Of a DNA stretch of 36,128 nucleotides, positions 1 to 10,000 are shown piece by piece. Position 1 is the first letter of the stretch, and every line of letters starts with the position of its first letter. The notes under the pieces are model-generated. The model saw only the letters and a list, made by a program, of their open reading frames with translations, was not told the DNA's origin and ran no database searches. A program made the translations under genes and the position numbers. This DNA comes from Hyphomicrobiales bacterium (GTDB taxonomy: Bacteria > Pseudomonadota > Alphaproteobacteria > Rhizobiales > Beijerinckiaceae), in the NCBI GenBank assembly GCA_019247605.1, contig JAFBAS010000102.1, positions 1 through 36,128 of the forward strand. The letters run 5' to 3'.

Positions 1-323
1 ACATACAAGTGACGGATCTGGCCCGGGCTCATCTTGCGGCGCTCGCGCATTTGCGCGATGGGGGCGACAGCCTGACCTTGAACTGCGGATACGGATACGG
101 CTTCTCCGTGCTCGAGGTCGTCGAGATGGTGAAGCGCGTCTCGGGCAAAGATTTCGAGGTTCGGCCTAGCCCCCGCCGCCCCGGCGATCCCGCGGCCATT
201 GTCGCCAAGGCCGGCCGCATTCGCGCGGAACTGGGTTGGACCCCCCGCCATGACGATCTTCACGAGATCGTTTCGCAGGCGCTCGCCTGGGAAAAGAAGC
301 TCATCGATCAGCGTGCTGCGTGA
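1..323 (+). CDS. galE: UDP-glucose 4-epimerase-like protein, C-terminal part
   Basis: The open frame runs in from the left edge (frame of base 3) and stops at the TGA at 321-323, so only about the last 107 residues are present. The first visible residues (Y-I-Q-V-T-D-L-A-R-A-H) match the YxHVxDLAxAH block that precedes the C-terminal substrate-binding part of extended SDR epimerases. Further on it has the LNCGYGYGFSVLEV segment, the RRPGDPAAIVA motif and the terminal LGWTPRHDDL motif typical of GalE. The family interconverts UDP-glucose and UDP-galactose with bound NAD in the cytoplasm, supplying sugars for surface polysaccharide. The NAD-binding domain and the YxxxK catalytic pair lie outside the window, so the exact substrate is inferred. 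The GTG at 9 is not a plausible start because the family sequence continues upstream of it. Confidence 0.8.
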   Translation, partial: IQVTDLARAHLAALAHLRDGGDSLTLNCGYGYGFSVLEVVEMVKRVSGKDFEVRPSPRRPGDPAAIVAKAGRIRAELGWTPRHDDLHEIVSQALAWEKKLIDQRAA

Positions 324-378
324 ACCGCGGCGCAAAGCTCGAGCGCCTTTCCATGTTCAAAGCCACGCACGCTCGCCC

Positions 379-1692
379 ATGCCGCTTTACCTGAAAAGCC
401 GCTTGCGAATTCCGGCGCGGCTTTGTCCCGCCCCCACGCGCTCGGTCCTTCTCTTCGCGATCGGCTATTTCACGCTTGCGGCATTCTCGTCCTCTCCAAG
501 CGCCTCGGCAAAATCAGGCACGCCCGCAACAAGCCCGCCGGGAGCGGCGTCCCTTTCGTCACCGAGCGAAACGAAAACCGCGGCTTCCTTTGCTGCCTTC
601 ATCGATGCGCTCTGGCCCGACGCGAAAGCAGCCGGCGTCTCGCGGGAGACTTTCGATGCGGCTTTCGCGGGGGTGCAACTCGAGCAAGGCGTCATCGAAC
701 GCACCACGAAGCAGGCTGAGTTCGAGCGTTCGATCCGCGACTACCTCGCCTCGGCCGTTTCGGAACGCGAAGTCGAGCAAGGTCGAGCGCTTGCGGCGAA
801 ATGGAAAGACACCCTCGATGCGATCGAGCGGCGCTTCGGCGTGGATCGTTTTATCCTTCTTTCGCTTTGGGGGCTCGAATCGGGCTATGGGGCGGGTGTC
901 GGGGGCAAGGATGTCATCGCCTCGCTCGCGAGCCTCGCCTTCATCGATTTCCGCGGCGGGCTTTTTCGTGAAGAGCTCATCGACGCGCTCGTCATTCTCG
1001 AAGAAGGCCACGTCGCGCGCGCCTCGATGAAGGGCTCCTGGGCTGGCGCCATGGGACAGGCTCAATTCATGCCGTCGAGCTTCCTCAAATATGCGACCTC
1101 GTTCGACGGCAGCGCCCGCAAGGACATCTGGGCCAAGCCGCAAGACGTGCTCGCCTCCATCGCCAATTTCCTGAAGATGAGCGGCTGGAGAGCCGACCTC
1201 CCTTCAAGCTTCGAGGTCACGTTGCCTGAAAGCTTCGCCTACATGCCGGCACAGGCGAGCTTTTTTGAATGGAAGCGCCGCGGCGTTTCGCGGGCCGACG
1301 GCAGACCACTGCCTGAGATCGGCGAGGGTCTGCTCTTCTTTCCTGTCGGCTGGAAAGGGCCGGTTTTCCTGATCACGGAGAACTTCTTCGTGCTCAAGAA
1401 CTACAACACGTCGGATGCCTACGCGCTTGCCGCGAGCCTTCTTGCCGAGCGCATCGCAGGCTCTTCCGGCATTCACGCTTCCTGGCCTTCGCCGGTCCAA
1501 GGACTGGATCATGACCAAAGGCTCGAGGCACAAAGCCTTTTGCACAGGCTTGGCCTCTATCAGGACAAGCTCGATGGGCATCTCGGCCCTGCGCTTCGCG
1601 AAGCCACGCGCCGTTTCCAGGCTCAAAACGGCCTCGTTGCCGATGGTTTTCCAACTCCGGAACTTCTCCAAAAATTGCGGGCCGCGCATTGA
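379..1692 (+). CDS. Secreted lytic murein transglycosylase (MltB/SLT_2 family) with C-terminal peptidoglycan-binding domain
   Basis: A 437-residue enzyme predicted to cleave the MurNAc-GlcNAc bond of peptidoglycan, leaving 1,6-anhydro ends, in the periplasm. The ATG at 379 is chosen because it gives a basic N-terminus followed by a hydrophobic segment (residues about 21-36), i.e. a signal peptide; frames opening further upstream overlap the galE end. The SLT_2 catalytic domain spans about 70-360. The catalytic glutamate is E167 in WGLESGYG, followed by the GAMGQAQFMPSSF block near 223-235. Residues about 375-435 form a PG_binding_1 repeat (LGLYQDKLDGHLGPALREA, then FQAQNGLVADG). It follows the epimerase gene by 55 bases on the same strand. 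Length and domain order are normal for the family. Which MltB-type paralogue it is cannot be decided. Confidence 0.9.
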   Translation: MPLYLKSRLRIPARLCPAPTRSVLLFAIGYFTLAAFSSSPSASAKSGTPATSPPGAASLSSPSETKTAASFAAFIDALWPDAKAAGVSRETFDAAFAGVQLEQGVIERTTKQAEFERSIRDYLASAVSEREVEQGRALAAKWKDTLDAIERRFGVDRFILLSLWGLESGYGAGVGGKDVIASLASLAFIDFRGGLFREELIDALVILEEGHVARASMKGSWAGAMGQAQFMPSSFLKYATSFDGSARKDIWAKPQDVLASIANFLKMSGWRADLPSSFEVTLPESFAYMPAQASFFEWKRRGVSRADGRPLPEIGEGLLFFPVGWKGPVFLITENFFVLKNYNTSDAYALAASLLAERIAGSSGIHASWPSPVQGLDHDQRLEAQSLLHRLGLYQDKLDGHLGPALREATRRFQAQNGLVADGFPTPELLQKLRAAH

Positions 1693-1803
1693 TGCCGTCG
1701 ACCTGTCACGTCGGGATCGAGTTTCCTGATTTGCGAGCACCGCTCTGCTCGGGCCTGTGCGGGCAAGCCAATATCCCGCCATGAACCGGCGCTAGGCAGA
1801 GCC

Positions 1804-2994
1804 ATGCACCGGTCGATGCGCCATGCAGCTCTGCTTCTCGCGCTCTTTGTGGCGCCGACGTTTTGCGCGCCCATGGCGGGCGCTCAATCGTTCCTCGAAA
1901 GATTCATTCGTGCCGGCAATCCCGCGCCGGTGAAACCTCCCGTCGAGCCTGCACCTCGGCGCTCGTCCTACAGCGCGGGCGCTGGCCATGCCGCGCCTCG
2001 ACCTTCAGCAGCGAGAGAAGGCCAACAGGAGGTGCAGATCAAGACAAAGACCAACCCCTCGACAGCCATTCTCGTCATCGGCGACGCGCTTGCCGACAAG
2101 CTCGCACAAGGCATCGACCAGGAATTCGGCGACAATCCGGATGTGCAGGTGGTGCGCAAGACGAAACCTCTATCGAGCCTCACGCGCGTCGATCCGTTTG
2201 ATTGGGTGGAGGGTGCGCGCGCAGCGCTCGCCGGCGCGCAACATTACGACGTCGCGGTGGTCCTCATTGGCACCCATGATTGGCAGTCGATGCCAAGCGG
2301 GGCAGCGACGCTCGAGCCGGGCTCCGACCCTTGGCTCGAAGCCTATGCGAAGCGGGTCGACGCCGTGCTCGGCGTGTTCAGGGAAAAGCACCTCCCGGTG
2401 GTCTGGGTCGGGCTGCCCGTGATGGCCACGCCCAAATCTCCCGAGGAGGTCCAGAGCCTCAATGCCATCGTCCGCGACGCTGTGCACGCATCAGGGGGCG
2501 CCTTCGTCGATCTTCACGACGCCTTCATCGGAGAAGACGGCAAATACACCGACACGGGTCCGGCTCTGAACGGCGCGATCGTGAAGTTGCGCACCAGCGA
2601 CGGGGTGGGCTTCACTCAACAGGGCGCCCTCAAGGCCGCCTATTTCGCCGACGTGGAGGTGAAACGAATCCTGGCCGAGAAGCCCGCACCCCCTCCCGAA
2701 ACGGTTCTCGTCTCTCCCAACCAGCCTGGCGCAAAAGACGATATTGAACGGTTGATCGATCAGATGGCCGGAACACCGCCTTCCACCGACGCCGTGCCAT
2801 TGATCGCGAGAATTCCAGAACGCCCGGCGGTAGGTCCGATAATTTCGCTGACGACGCCCGAGCGCGCCGCGGACGGCCTGCTCACGCCGCCCATCTCGCG
2901 CGCACCCCGGCCGCTCTCCTCCTCCTCCTTCGCCATCGACCAATGGCGCGCCGCGAAACCCGGTCGCTCGGACGATTTCAGCTGGCATCCCTGA
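1804..2994 (+). CDS. Exported DUF459 / SGNH-fold protein with lost catalytic residues (probable pseudo-hydrolase)
   Basis: A 396-residue protein with a signal peptide (hydrophobic residues about 7-20, likely cleavage after AGAQ near 28), a proline/serine-rich linker to about residue 80 and one SGNH/DUF459 domain (about 85-295), then a low-complexity tail. The fold blocks are recognisable: VIGDALAD (block I), VVLIGTHDWQ (block III), VVWVGLP, FVDLHDAFIGEDGKYTDTGP and LRTSDGVGFTQQG (block V). In active members these read GDSLAD, GxND and DGxHFT. Here the nucleophile serine is Ala95, the block III asparagine is His158 and the catalytic histidine is Gly269, so hydrolase activity is unlikely. The frame is intact and ordinary in codon use, so the gene looks maintained. 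DUF459 proteins are predicted to act in the periplasm, perhaps on the cell envelope; a binding or scaffold role is inference. Confidence 0.8.
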   Translation: MHRSMRHAALLLALFVAPTFCAPMAGAQSFLERFIRAGNPAPVKPPVEPAPRRSSYSAGAGHAAPRPSAAREGQQEVQIKTKTNPSTAILVIGDALADKLAQGIDQEFGDNPDVQVVRKTKPLSSLTRVDPFDWVEGARAALAGAQHYDVAVVLIGTHDWQSMPSGAATLEPGSDPWLEAYAKRVDAVLGVFREKHLPVVWVGLPVMATPKSPEEVQSLNAIVRDAVHASGGAFVDLHDAFIGEDGKYTDTGPALNGAIVKLRTSDGVGFTQQGALKAAYFADVEVKRILAEKPAPPPETVLVSPNQPGAKDDIERLIDQMAGTPPSTDAVPLIARIPERPAVGPIISLTTPERAADGLLTPPISRAPRPLSSSSFAIDQWRAAKPGRSDDFSWHP

Positions 2995-3095
2995 GGACTG
3001 AAGCTCAACCCGCGGGCCGGGTTGAGCATGAGCCCTTGTCTCGGTTGAGGCTTGATGGCACGCAATGGTCAACGCACCGACATCGGGAGATTCTC

Positions 3096-3761
3096 TTGAA
3101 GCTCTATTCCCTTCCCTTATCGCCTTACGCGGCGCGGGTGCGCGGCGCGATCTACGCCAAGGGGCTCGCCATCGAGATCACTCCTCCGCCAGCCGATTGG
3201 CGAACGTCCCCTGAATACCGCGCCATCAATCCTCTCGTGCGCGTCCCCGTGCTGCTTCTCGATGACGGCACCGTAATCGCCGAATCCGCCGTGATCGTCG
3301 AATATCTCGAGGACGCTCATCCGCAAGTCCAGCTGCGGCCGGACACCGCCGAGGCGCTTGCGCGGGTGCGCCTGATCACGCAAGTCGCCGATCTTTACGT
3401 CATGCAGCCGATGATGCCACTTTTTTATATGTTTGACGGGAAAGAGAAGGACGAGGCCTTGATTGCGAGCCAGCTCGCCAAGCTCGAGGAGGGCCTCACC
3501 CATCTCGACGCCATGCTCCTCAAGGGCGAATACGCCTTTCCCGGCCAGCTCACCACAGCAGATGTCTGGCTCACCCCCGTTCGCTTCTCGCTTGAAGGCC
3601 TCATGGGATTTGCAAAGCTGCCGCGGCTTCTCGACGGCCATGAGGCGGTTGCCGCCTATGCCGAGACCGCCAAGAAGGATGCAGCGCTTGGCCGGGTCTG
3701 GGATGAGATGACGGAAGGCCTGGAGGCGATGCTGGCGGCGCGCGCTGCCCAAGAAGTGTGA
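3096..3761 (+). CDS. Glutathione S-transferase family protein
   Basis: A 221-residue cytoplasmic protein with a thioredoxin-like N-terminal domain (about 1-80: KLYSLPLSPYAARVRGAIYAK, then NPLVRVPVLLLDDGTVIAES with the cis-Pro V-P and the E-S glutathione-contact pair) and an all-helical C-terminal domain (about 90-210). Family members conjugate or reduce substrates with glutathione. Ser9 or Tyr11 in SPYAAR is in the position of the usual catalytic residue. The TTG at 3096 is chosen because it begins exactly at the conserved first beta-strand and has GGGAGA at 3085-3090 five bases upstream; the nearest in-frame ATG (2943) lies inside the preceding gene and adds 51 residues unlike the family. 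The substrate cannot be told from sequence. Confidence 0.85.
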   Translation: MKLYSLPLSPYAARVRGAIYAKGLAIEITPPPADWRTSPEYRAINPLVRVPVLLLDDGTVIAESAVIVEYLEDAHPQVQLRPDTAEALARVRLITQVADLYVMQPMMPLFYMFDGKEKDEALIASQLAKLEEGLTHLDAMLLKGEYAFPGQLTTADVWLTPVRFSLEGLMGFAKLPRLLDGHEAVAAYAETAKKDAALGRVWDEMTEGLEAMLAARAAQEV

Positions 3762-4051
3762 GGGGAACGCCGCCGACATTTCGGGGCGAGCCACGGGCTG
3801 AAAATTCCAAATTTCCGTGAGCAGCGTGATTTAGGCATCTGCTTCGGACGACCATCTGCGTTCACGCGGGCGGTTGGAGAGCTTCGATCAAGTAAACGTG
3901 ACTTTCATCGAAGGAGACAGAGCAACGCTTCGAGTCTAATTAGTTCGGCCCCGTTAGAGTGGATTACTCAATGCCAGCGGGCGCTTCACCGCGGCCGTGA
4001 ACCCTCGCAGACAAACACAAGTCGTTTGCGGCCAGTAGGAAAGTTCACCTC
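3762..4051. other. Intergenic region without recognisable gene
   Basis: These 290 bases separate the glutathione transferase and DUF2142 genes. The left half is slightly less GC-rich than the genes around it. I see no open frame with a family signature, no tRNA-like clover and no hairpin with a T-run. It may hold the promoter of the DUF2142 gene, but I could not identify convincing -35/-10 boxes. Confidence 0.5.
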
Positions 4052-5536
4052 GTGTCCTATTGGTATTCCGCATCCTCGCACCCCCGCCTTCACGCGATAT
4101 TGGGGAGCTTCTCGTGCGTGCCTCTCGGGGTGCTCACCCGTCTCCAAACCGAGGGGAAGAGCGAGAGTCCGGATGTACGGATCGCGCGCCGTCTGGCTTC
4201 GGCGTTTATCGTTTACGGGATGGTCGCAATCGCCTTTCTCGCCGTCAACATGCCCCCCTTCCAAAATCCGGACGAGCCCGCGCATTTCTTGCGGGCGGCG
4301 CAGTTGGCGGATGGCGCAGTCCTGGCTTTCAGGTTCCGGAATGGTGATTCTGGTCTCTCGGCGGGCGGGTGGGCCGACCCCCAACTCTTGGCGGCGAGCG
4401 ATTTCCACACCCTCCTTGCCTTCCACCCCGAAGCCCGCGCAACACGCGCCAATTGGGCACCGGGTGTTTACTGGTCCGAGAATCGCGTCTTGGCCGGCTT
4501 CCCGGGGACGGCGCTCTATCCTCCGTTCTTTTACGTGCCCTCCGCGATTGGCGTCTTGGCTGGACGGCTATCGGGGTTGAGCATCGTGCACACCTTGATC
4601 CTTTCCCGGGTTTTGACCGGCATCACGGCGGTGGCGTTGGCCGCCATGGCGATTCTTTTTGCAGAAGCGGCCGCCATATGGATTTTCGCGGTTCTGACGC
4701 TTCCGATGTCGCTCTCCTTGATCTCCTCGTCGTCCCAGGACGCGCTCTTGCTTGCGTGCAGCGCCTTGGCAGGCTCGCTCTGGGTCGGGTTGGTGCGCAG
4801 CCCCAACAAGCCCCGCCCATTGGACCTCGCATGCCTCGCTTTGGCGCTCGGCTTGGTGGGAATGGCTCGACCTCCCTATGTTCCGATCACCCTTTTGCCT
4901 TTGGCACTGGTCAGGGCCCCTTGGCGTTGGCGGATTGTGGCTGCGCTTGGAGGCGCAGGGTTATCGCTCCTGTGGTCCTGCGTGAGCGCGGCAACCGCGA
5001 TGACCAATTTCGGCGCTTTGTTAGGGGCTGATCCGCGAGCACAATTGCTCCTGCTTTCAGAGCACCCGCTCTTCGTCATGCACGTCATTTGGGGCACGCT
5101 CGCCCACTACTGGCACTTTTACTTGTTAAGTTCGATCGGCATGCTCGGCTGGCTCGATACCGCGCTCCCCCTTCGCTACTATCCGGTAGCGGGGAGCATC
5201 GTCGCGGGCGCGGCCCTTGCAACGGTCTTGGGGTCGAACGGAGAACGAAAAGGTAAGCCTCATCTCGTCATGGCGGCCAGTGTCCTGCTTTCGACCGCCG
5301 GAGTCTTCGCAATCGAATATCTGACCTGGACCATCCCGGGCGGCGCGATCGTCGAGGGCGTGCAAGGAAGATATCTCCTGCCGATCCTCTTGATTGGAAC
5401 AGGATTGCTGTCTGTTGGCGGAGCGAAAAAATGTGAGCGTCTTCGCCAAGCGCTGATCGTCTTGGTGGCGGTCTTTCCGGTCGTTTCGCTCGCCGTCACC
5501 ATGAACGCGGTGATCTGGCGTTACTACCTCCAATAA
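4052..5536 (+). CDS. DUF2142 family polytopic membrane protein
   Basis: A 494-residue inner-membrane protein with roughly ten hydrophobic segments. The DUF2142 hallmark is the motif after the first membrane segment, PPFQNPDEPAHF (residues about 68-79), followed by a large extracytoplasmic loop (about 85-160) and repeated transmembrane helices to the C-terminus. The NPDEPAH acidic motif in the first loop resembles the catalytic loop of GT-C glycosyltransferases, and members often lie in surface-polysaccharide loci; a polysaccharide-related role is therefore inferred. The start is uncertain: the GTG at 4052 has only a weak AGGAA-like sequence at 4038-4042, and a start anywhere before the first membrane helix (about residue 50) would leave the family domain complete. 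Confidence 0.8.
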   Translation: MSYWYSASSHPRLHAILGSFSCVPLGVLTRLQTEGKSESPDVRIARRLASAFIVYGMVAIAFLAVNMPPFQNPDEPAHFLRAAQLADGAVLAFRFRNGDSGLSAGGWADPQLLAASDFHTLLAFHPEARATRANWAPGVYWSENRVLAGFPGTALYPPFFYVPSAIGVLAGRLSGLSIVHTLILSRVLTGITAVALAAMAILFAEAAAIWIFAVLTLPMSLSLISSSSQDALLLACSALAGSLWVGLVRSPNKPRPLDLACLALALGLVGMARPPYVPITLLPLALVRAPWRWRIVAALGGAGLSLLWSCVSAATAMTNFGALLGADPRAQLLLLSEHPLFVMHVIWGTLAHYWHFYLLSSIGMLGWLDTALPLRYYPVAGSIVAGAALATVLGSNGERKGKPHLVMAASVLLSTAGVFAIEYLTWTIPGGAIVEGVQGRYLLPILLIGTGLLSVGGAKKCERLRQALIVLVAVFPVVSLAVTMNAVIWRYYLQ

Positions 5537-5636
5537 GCCTTGCATGCGCAAGCTCATCGGCGCCGACCATTCGATCAATCGACGCGAGCCATTGCATGCG
5601 ACGCCTGGGGCCGCGAGAAAACGTTGATGCGATGGG

Positions 5637-7058
5637 TCACCTCGGGAGCGCGGTTTCTCCCTCGAGGAAGAGATCGACGGCGCGCGCCGCCTGGCGACCT
5701 TCGCGGATGGCCCAGACGACGAGGGATTGGCCGCGACGCATATCGCCACACGCGAATACCTTCTCGACCGAGCAGCGATATTCCACAGGGCTCGCGGCGA
5801 CATTGCCGCGCGCGTCTAGCGCAACGCCAAGATCGGTCAAGAGCCCCTCATGCACGGGCGACACGAAACCCATTGCGAGCAGGACCAGGTCCGCCCGGAG
5901 CTCGAACTCGGTCCCGAGCGCTGGCTTCATCGCGGTGTCAAGCCGCACGCAGTGAAGTTTCTTCACCGCACCGTTCTCTCCGGACATGCGCTGCGTCATC
6001 ACCGCGAAGTCCCGCTCGGCACCTTCCTCATGGCTTGACGAGGTGCGCAGCTTCAACGGCCAATCCGGCCAAGTCAAAAGCTTATTTTCCTTCTCGGGCG
6101 GCTTCGGCATGATCTCGAGCTGCGTCACCGACAGCGCGCCTTGGCGAACCGAAGTGCCGATGCAGTCGGAACCCGTATCGCCGCCGCCGACGACGATCAC
6201 GTGCTTGCCGGAAGCAAGGATCGGCTGATCGTTCGCGATGATCGGTTCGCGCGAAACGCGCCGATTCTGTTGCGGCAAAAAATCCATGGCGAAATGCACG
6301 CCGTTGAGCTCGCGGCCGGGAATGGGCAGGTCGCGCGGCTTTTCTGCGCCCCCAGCGAGAACGACCGCATCATGCTCGGCGAGAAGCCGGGATGCGGCAA
6401 GCCCCGCTCCCGCCGTCACACCGCAATGGAACATGACGCCTTCAGCCTCCATTTGCGCTACACGGCGGTCGACATTGTGCTTTTCCATCTTGAAGTCGGG
6501 GATGCCATAGCGCAGCAGACCGCCAGGCTTGGCGTTCTTCTCGAAGACATGCACCTCGTGGCCCGCGCGCGCAAGCTGCTGAGCGCAAGCAAGCCCCGCC
6601 GGACCCGAGCCCACGACGGCCACCTTCTTGCCCGTCTCGCGCGTGCGCGGCTCGGGGAAGATCCATCCCTCCTCCCAACCGCGATCGACGATGGCGCATT
6701 CGATCGTTTTGATGGTGACGGGCGCGTCCTGGATGTTGAGCGTGCAGGAGGCCTCGCAAGGCGCCGGACAAACGCGCCCGGTGAACTCCGGAAAGTTGTT
6801 GGTGGAGTGAAGGTTCTCCAACGCCGCGCGCCACTCGCCGCTGTAGACGAGGTCGTTCCAATCCGGAATCTGATTGTTGACCGGGCAGCCATTGTGACAA
6901 TACGGGATCCCGCAATCCATGCAGCGGGCCGCCTGGTCACGTGTCGCTTCCTCTGAAACCGGCAGCATGAATTCGCGATAATGACGAATGCGATCGGAAG
7001 CGAGCGCGTAACGACGCTCCCGCCGATCGATCTCGAGAAATCCGGTGACCTTGCCCAT
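5637..7058 (-). CDS. gltD: Glutamate synthase (NADPH) small subunit
   Basis: The 473-residue beta subunit passes electrons from NADPH through FAD and iron-sulfur clusters to the large subunit, which makes glutamate from glutamine and 2-oxoglutarate. Visible are the N-terminal cysteine clusters ([14 protein letters not shown] and CPAPCEASC, residues about 45-110), the FAD-binding GxGxxG ([19 protein letters not shown]) and the NADPH-binding GxGxxG ([11 protein letters not shown]). The ATG at 7058 is chosen over an in-frame start at 7115: it gives the conserved [12 protein letters not shown] beginning and lies one base after the gltB stop (TGA-G-ATG), indicating translational coupling. Length is normal. 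The gene faces the DUF2142 gene tail to tail. Confidence 0.96.
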   Translation of the reverse strand: MGKVTGFLEIDRRERRYALASDRIRHYREFMLPVSEEATRDQAARCMDCGIPYCHNGCPVNNQIPDWNDLVYSGEWRAALENLHSTNNFPEFTGRVCPAPCEASCTLNIQDAPVTIKTIECAIVDRGWEEGWIFPEPRTRETGKKVAVVGSGPAGLACAQQLARAGHEVHVFEKNAKPGGLLRYGIPDFKMEKHNVDRRVAQMEAEGVMFHCGVTAGAGLAASRLLAEHDAVVLAGGAEKPRDLPIPGRELNGVHFAMDFLPQQNRRVSREPIIANDQPILASGKHVIVVGGGDTGSDCIGTSVRQGALSVTQLEIMPKPPEKENKLLTWPDWPLKLRTSSSHEEGAERDFAVMTQRMSGENGAVKKLHCVRLDTAMKPALGTEFELRADLVLLAMGFVSPVHEGLLTDLGVALDARGNVAASPVEYRCSVEKVFACGDMRRGQSLVVWAIREGRQAARAVDLFLEGETALPR

Positions 7059-7059
7059 C

Positions 7060-10000
7060 TCAGCGGCCTGCAAGCGCGTAAGCGGGCTCGGCCGTCGCGG
7101 CATTGAGCTCGGCAAGCGCCCGTCGATATTCCACCGGCATCACCTTGCGAAATTTCGGGAGGTATTCCTCCCAATTCTCGAGGATGAGCTTGGCGCGGGC
7201 CGAGCCCGTATAAGCGCCGTGCTTGGCAATGAGCTGATGCAGGCGCTCTGCGTCGAAACGGTCGAGATCGGCCATCACATCGACCAAGCCGTGGCCTTCG
7301 AGATCGCCGCCGTGATGATGCAGGCGCTGCATCATCACCTCCTCCGCCTCGACCGGCTCGAGATCGACCATCGACAGATTGCAGCGCTTGGCAAAGGAAC
7401 CGTCCTCGTCGAGGACATAGGCGATTCCACCGGACATGCCGGCCGCAAAATTGCGTCCCGTCTGTCCAATCACGACGACGACGCCGCCCGTCATATATTC
7501 GCAACCGTGATCGCCCGTGCCCTCCACGACCGCGATCGCGCCCGAATTGCGCACCGCGAAGCGTTCGCCCGCGACGCCACGAAAGTAACATTCGCCGGAA
7601 ATCGCGCCGTAAAGCACGGTGTTGCCGATGATGATGCTCTCTTCGGGGGTGATGTTCACCGCCTCACGCGGCGGATAGATGATGATGCGCCCGCCTGAAA
7701 GCCCCTTGCCGACGTAATCGTTGGCCTCCCCTTCGAGCTCGAGCGTCACCCCGTGCGCGAGCCAAGCGCCAAAGCTCTGTCCGGCCGTGCCGAAGAGCTT
7801 CACATGAACGGTGCCGTCGGGAAGCCCGCCATGGCCGTGACGCTTGACGATCTCGCCCGAAAGCATGGCGCCCGTCGCCCGGTTCGTGTTGTTGATCTTC
7901 GCTTCGATGAGCACCGGACGGCGCGTTTCGATGGCGCTTGCCGCGCGCGCGATGAGCTCTCGGTCTAGTACCTTCTCGAGCCTATGATCTTGCCGCTCGG
8001 AGTGGAAAATCCCAGTCCCCGGCAAGGGCTTCGGCTTGTGGAATAGGCGAGAAAAATCGAGCCCTCGCGCCTTCCAATGCTCGATGACTTTCGCCTGGTC
8101 GAGCATTTGCATCTGCCCGACCATTTCGTCGAAGCGGCGAAAGCCGAGCGATGCCATGATCTCGCGCACCTCTTCGGCGAGAAAAAAGAAATAATTGATC
8201 ACATGCTCGGGCAGCCCCGTGAAGCGCTTGCGCAGCACGGGGTCCTGCGTCGCGACGCCTACCGGGCAGGTGTTGAGGTGGCATTTGCGCATCATGATGC
8301 ACCCCGCCGCGACGAGCGGAGCAGTCGCGCAGCCAAATTCATCGGCGCCTAAAAGAGCGCCGATGACGACATCGCGTCCCGTGCGCACCCCGCCATCCAC
8401 TTGGACCGCGATGCGCGAGCGAAGCCTGTTCATCACCAGCGTCTGGTGAGTTTCCGCGAGGCCGATTTCCCAGGGCGAGCCTGCATGTTTGATCGAGGTG
8501 AGCGGGGAGGCTCCAGTGCCTCCCTCAAATCCCGAGATGGTCACGTGATCGGCCCGCGCCTTCGACACACCCGCCGCGACCGTTCCGACGCCGACTTCGG
8601 AAACCAGCTTCACCGAGACGTCGGCTGCCGGGTTCACGTTCTTCAAATCGTAGATGAGCTGCGCGAGATCCTCGATGCAATAGATGTCGTGGTGCGGCGG
8701 TGGCGAGATGAGACCGACGCCCTGCGTCGAATGGCGCACCTTGGCGATGACCGCGTCAACCTTGTGGCCGGGCAATTGGCCCCCCTCGCCCGGCTTTGCC
8801 CCTTGCGCCATCTTGATCTGCATCACGTCGGAATTGACGAGATATTCGGTCGTGACGCCGAAGCGTCCCGAGGCGACCTGCTTGATCGCCGAGCGCATCG
8901 AGTCGCCATTGGCGAGCGGCCGAAAGCGATCGACTTCCTCACCACCCTCACCGGTGTTGGACTTGCCACCGATGCGGTTCATCGCGATCGCGAGCGTGGT
9001 ATGCGCCTCGCGCGATATCGAGCCGAAGGACATTGCGCCCGTCGAGAAGCGCTTCACGATCTGGCTTGCCGGCTCCACCTCGCCGAGCGGCACGGGAGAG
9101 CGCCCATCTTCCTCGGCCGATTTGATGCGAAAAAGTCCGCGCACAGTCAAAAGGTTCTCGGACTGCTCGTTGAGGAGCTTGGCGAAGGCCCGATATTCTT
9201 CCTGCTGGTCCCCGCGCACGGCGTGCTGAAGCAACGACACCGCTTGCGGGGTCCAGGCGTGGGCTTCGCCCCGCAGGCGGAAGGCGTATTCGCCGCCGAC
9301 GTCGAGCGCATTGCGGTAAACGGGGGCGTCACCGAAAGCATCGCGATGGCGGCGCACGGTCTCCTCGGCGATCTCGGCCAGGCCGACACCTTCGATCGTG
9401 GTCTTGGTGCCGAAAAAGAAGCGATCGACGAAAGCCGATGAGAGGCCGACGGCATCGAAGATTTGCGCCCCACAATAGGATTGAAAAGTGGAGATGCCCA
9501 TCTTTGACATCACCTTCAACAAACCTTTGTCGATCGACTTGATGAAGCGCTTGATGATCTCGCTCTCGTCGATCTCCTCGGGCAATTGCCGGTGCATCGT
9601 GGTGAGCGTCTCGAAAGCCAGATAGGGGTTGATGGCCTCCGCGCCGTAGCCCGCAAGACAGCAAAAGTGATGGACCTCGCGCGGCTCGCCGGTCTCGACG
9701 ACGAGGCCCACCGAGGTGCGCAGACCCTTGCGGATCAGGTGGTGATGCACCGCCGCCGTCGCGAGCAGCGCCGGGATCGGAATACGGTCCGGCCCTACCA
9801 TTCTGTCCGAGAGGATCACGATGTTGTAGCCGCCATGCACCGCGGCCTCGGCCCTCTCGCAAAGGCGGCCGAGCGCGCCTTCCATGCCCTTCGCGCCCTG
9901 TTCGGCAAGATAGGTGATGTCGAGCGTCTTGGTGTCGAAGGCGTCCTCGCGAAAGCCGATGCAGCGTATCTTCTCGAGATCTTCGTTCGTGAGGATCGGT

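Noticed and set aside
5542-5556. CTTGC-atgc-GCAAG hairpin after the DUF2142 gene as a terminator
   Set aside because: The stem is five base pairs and no T-run follows on either strand.
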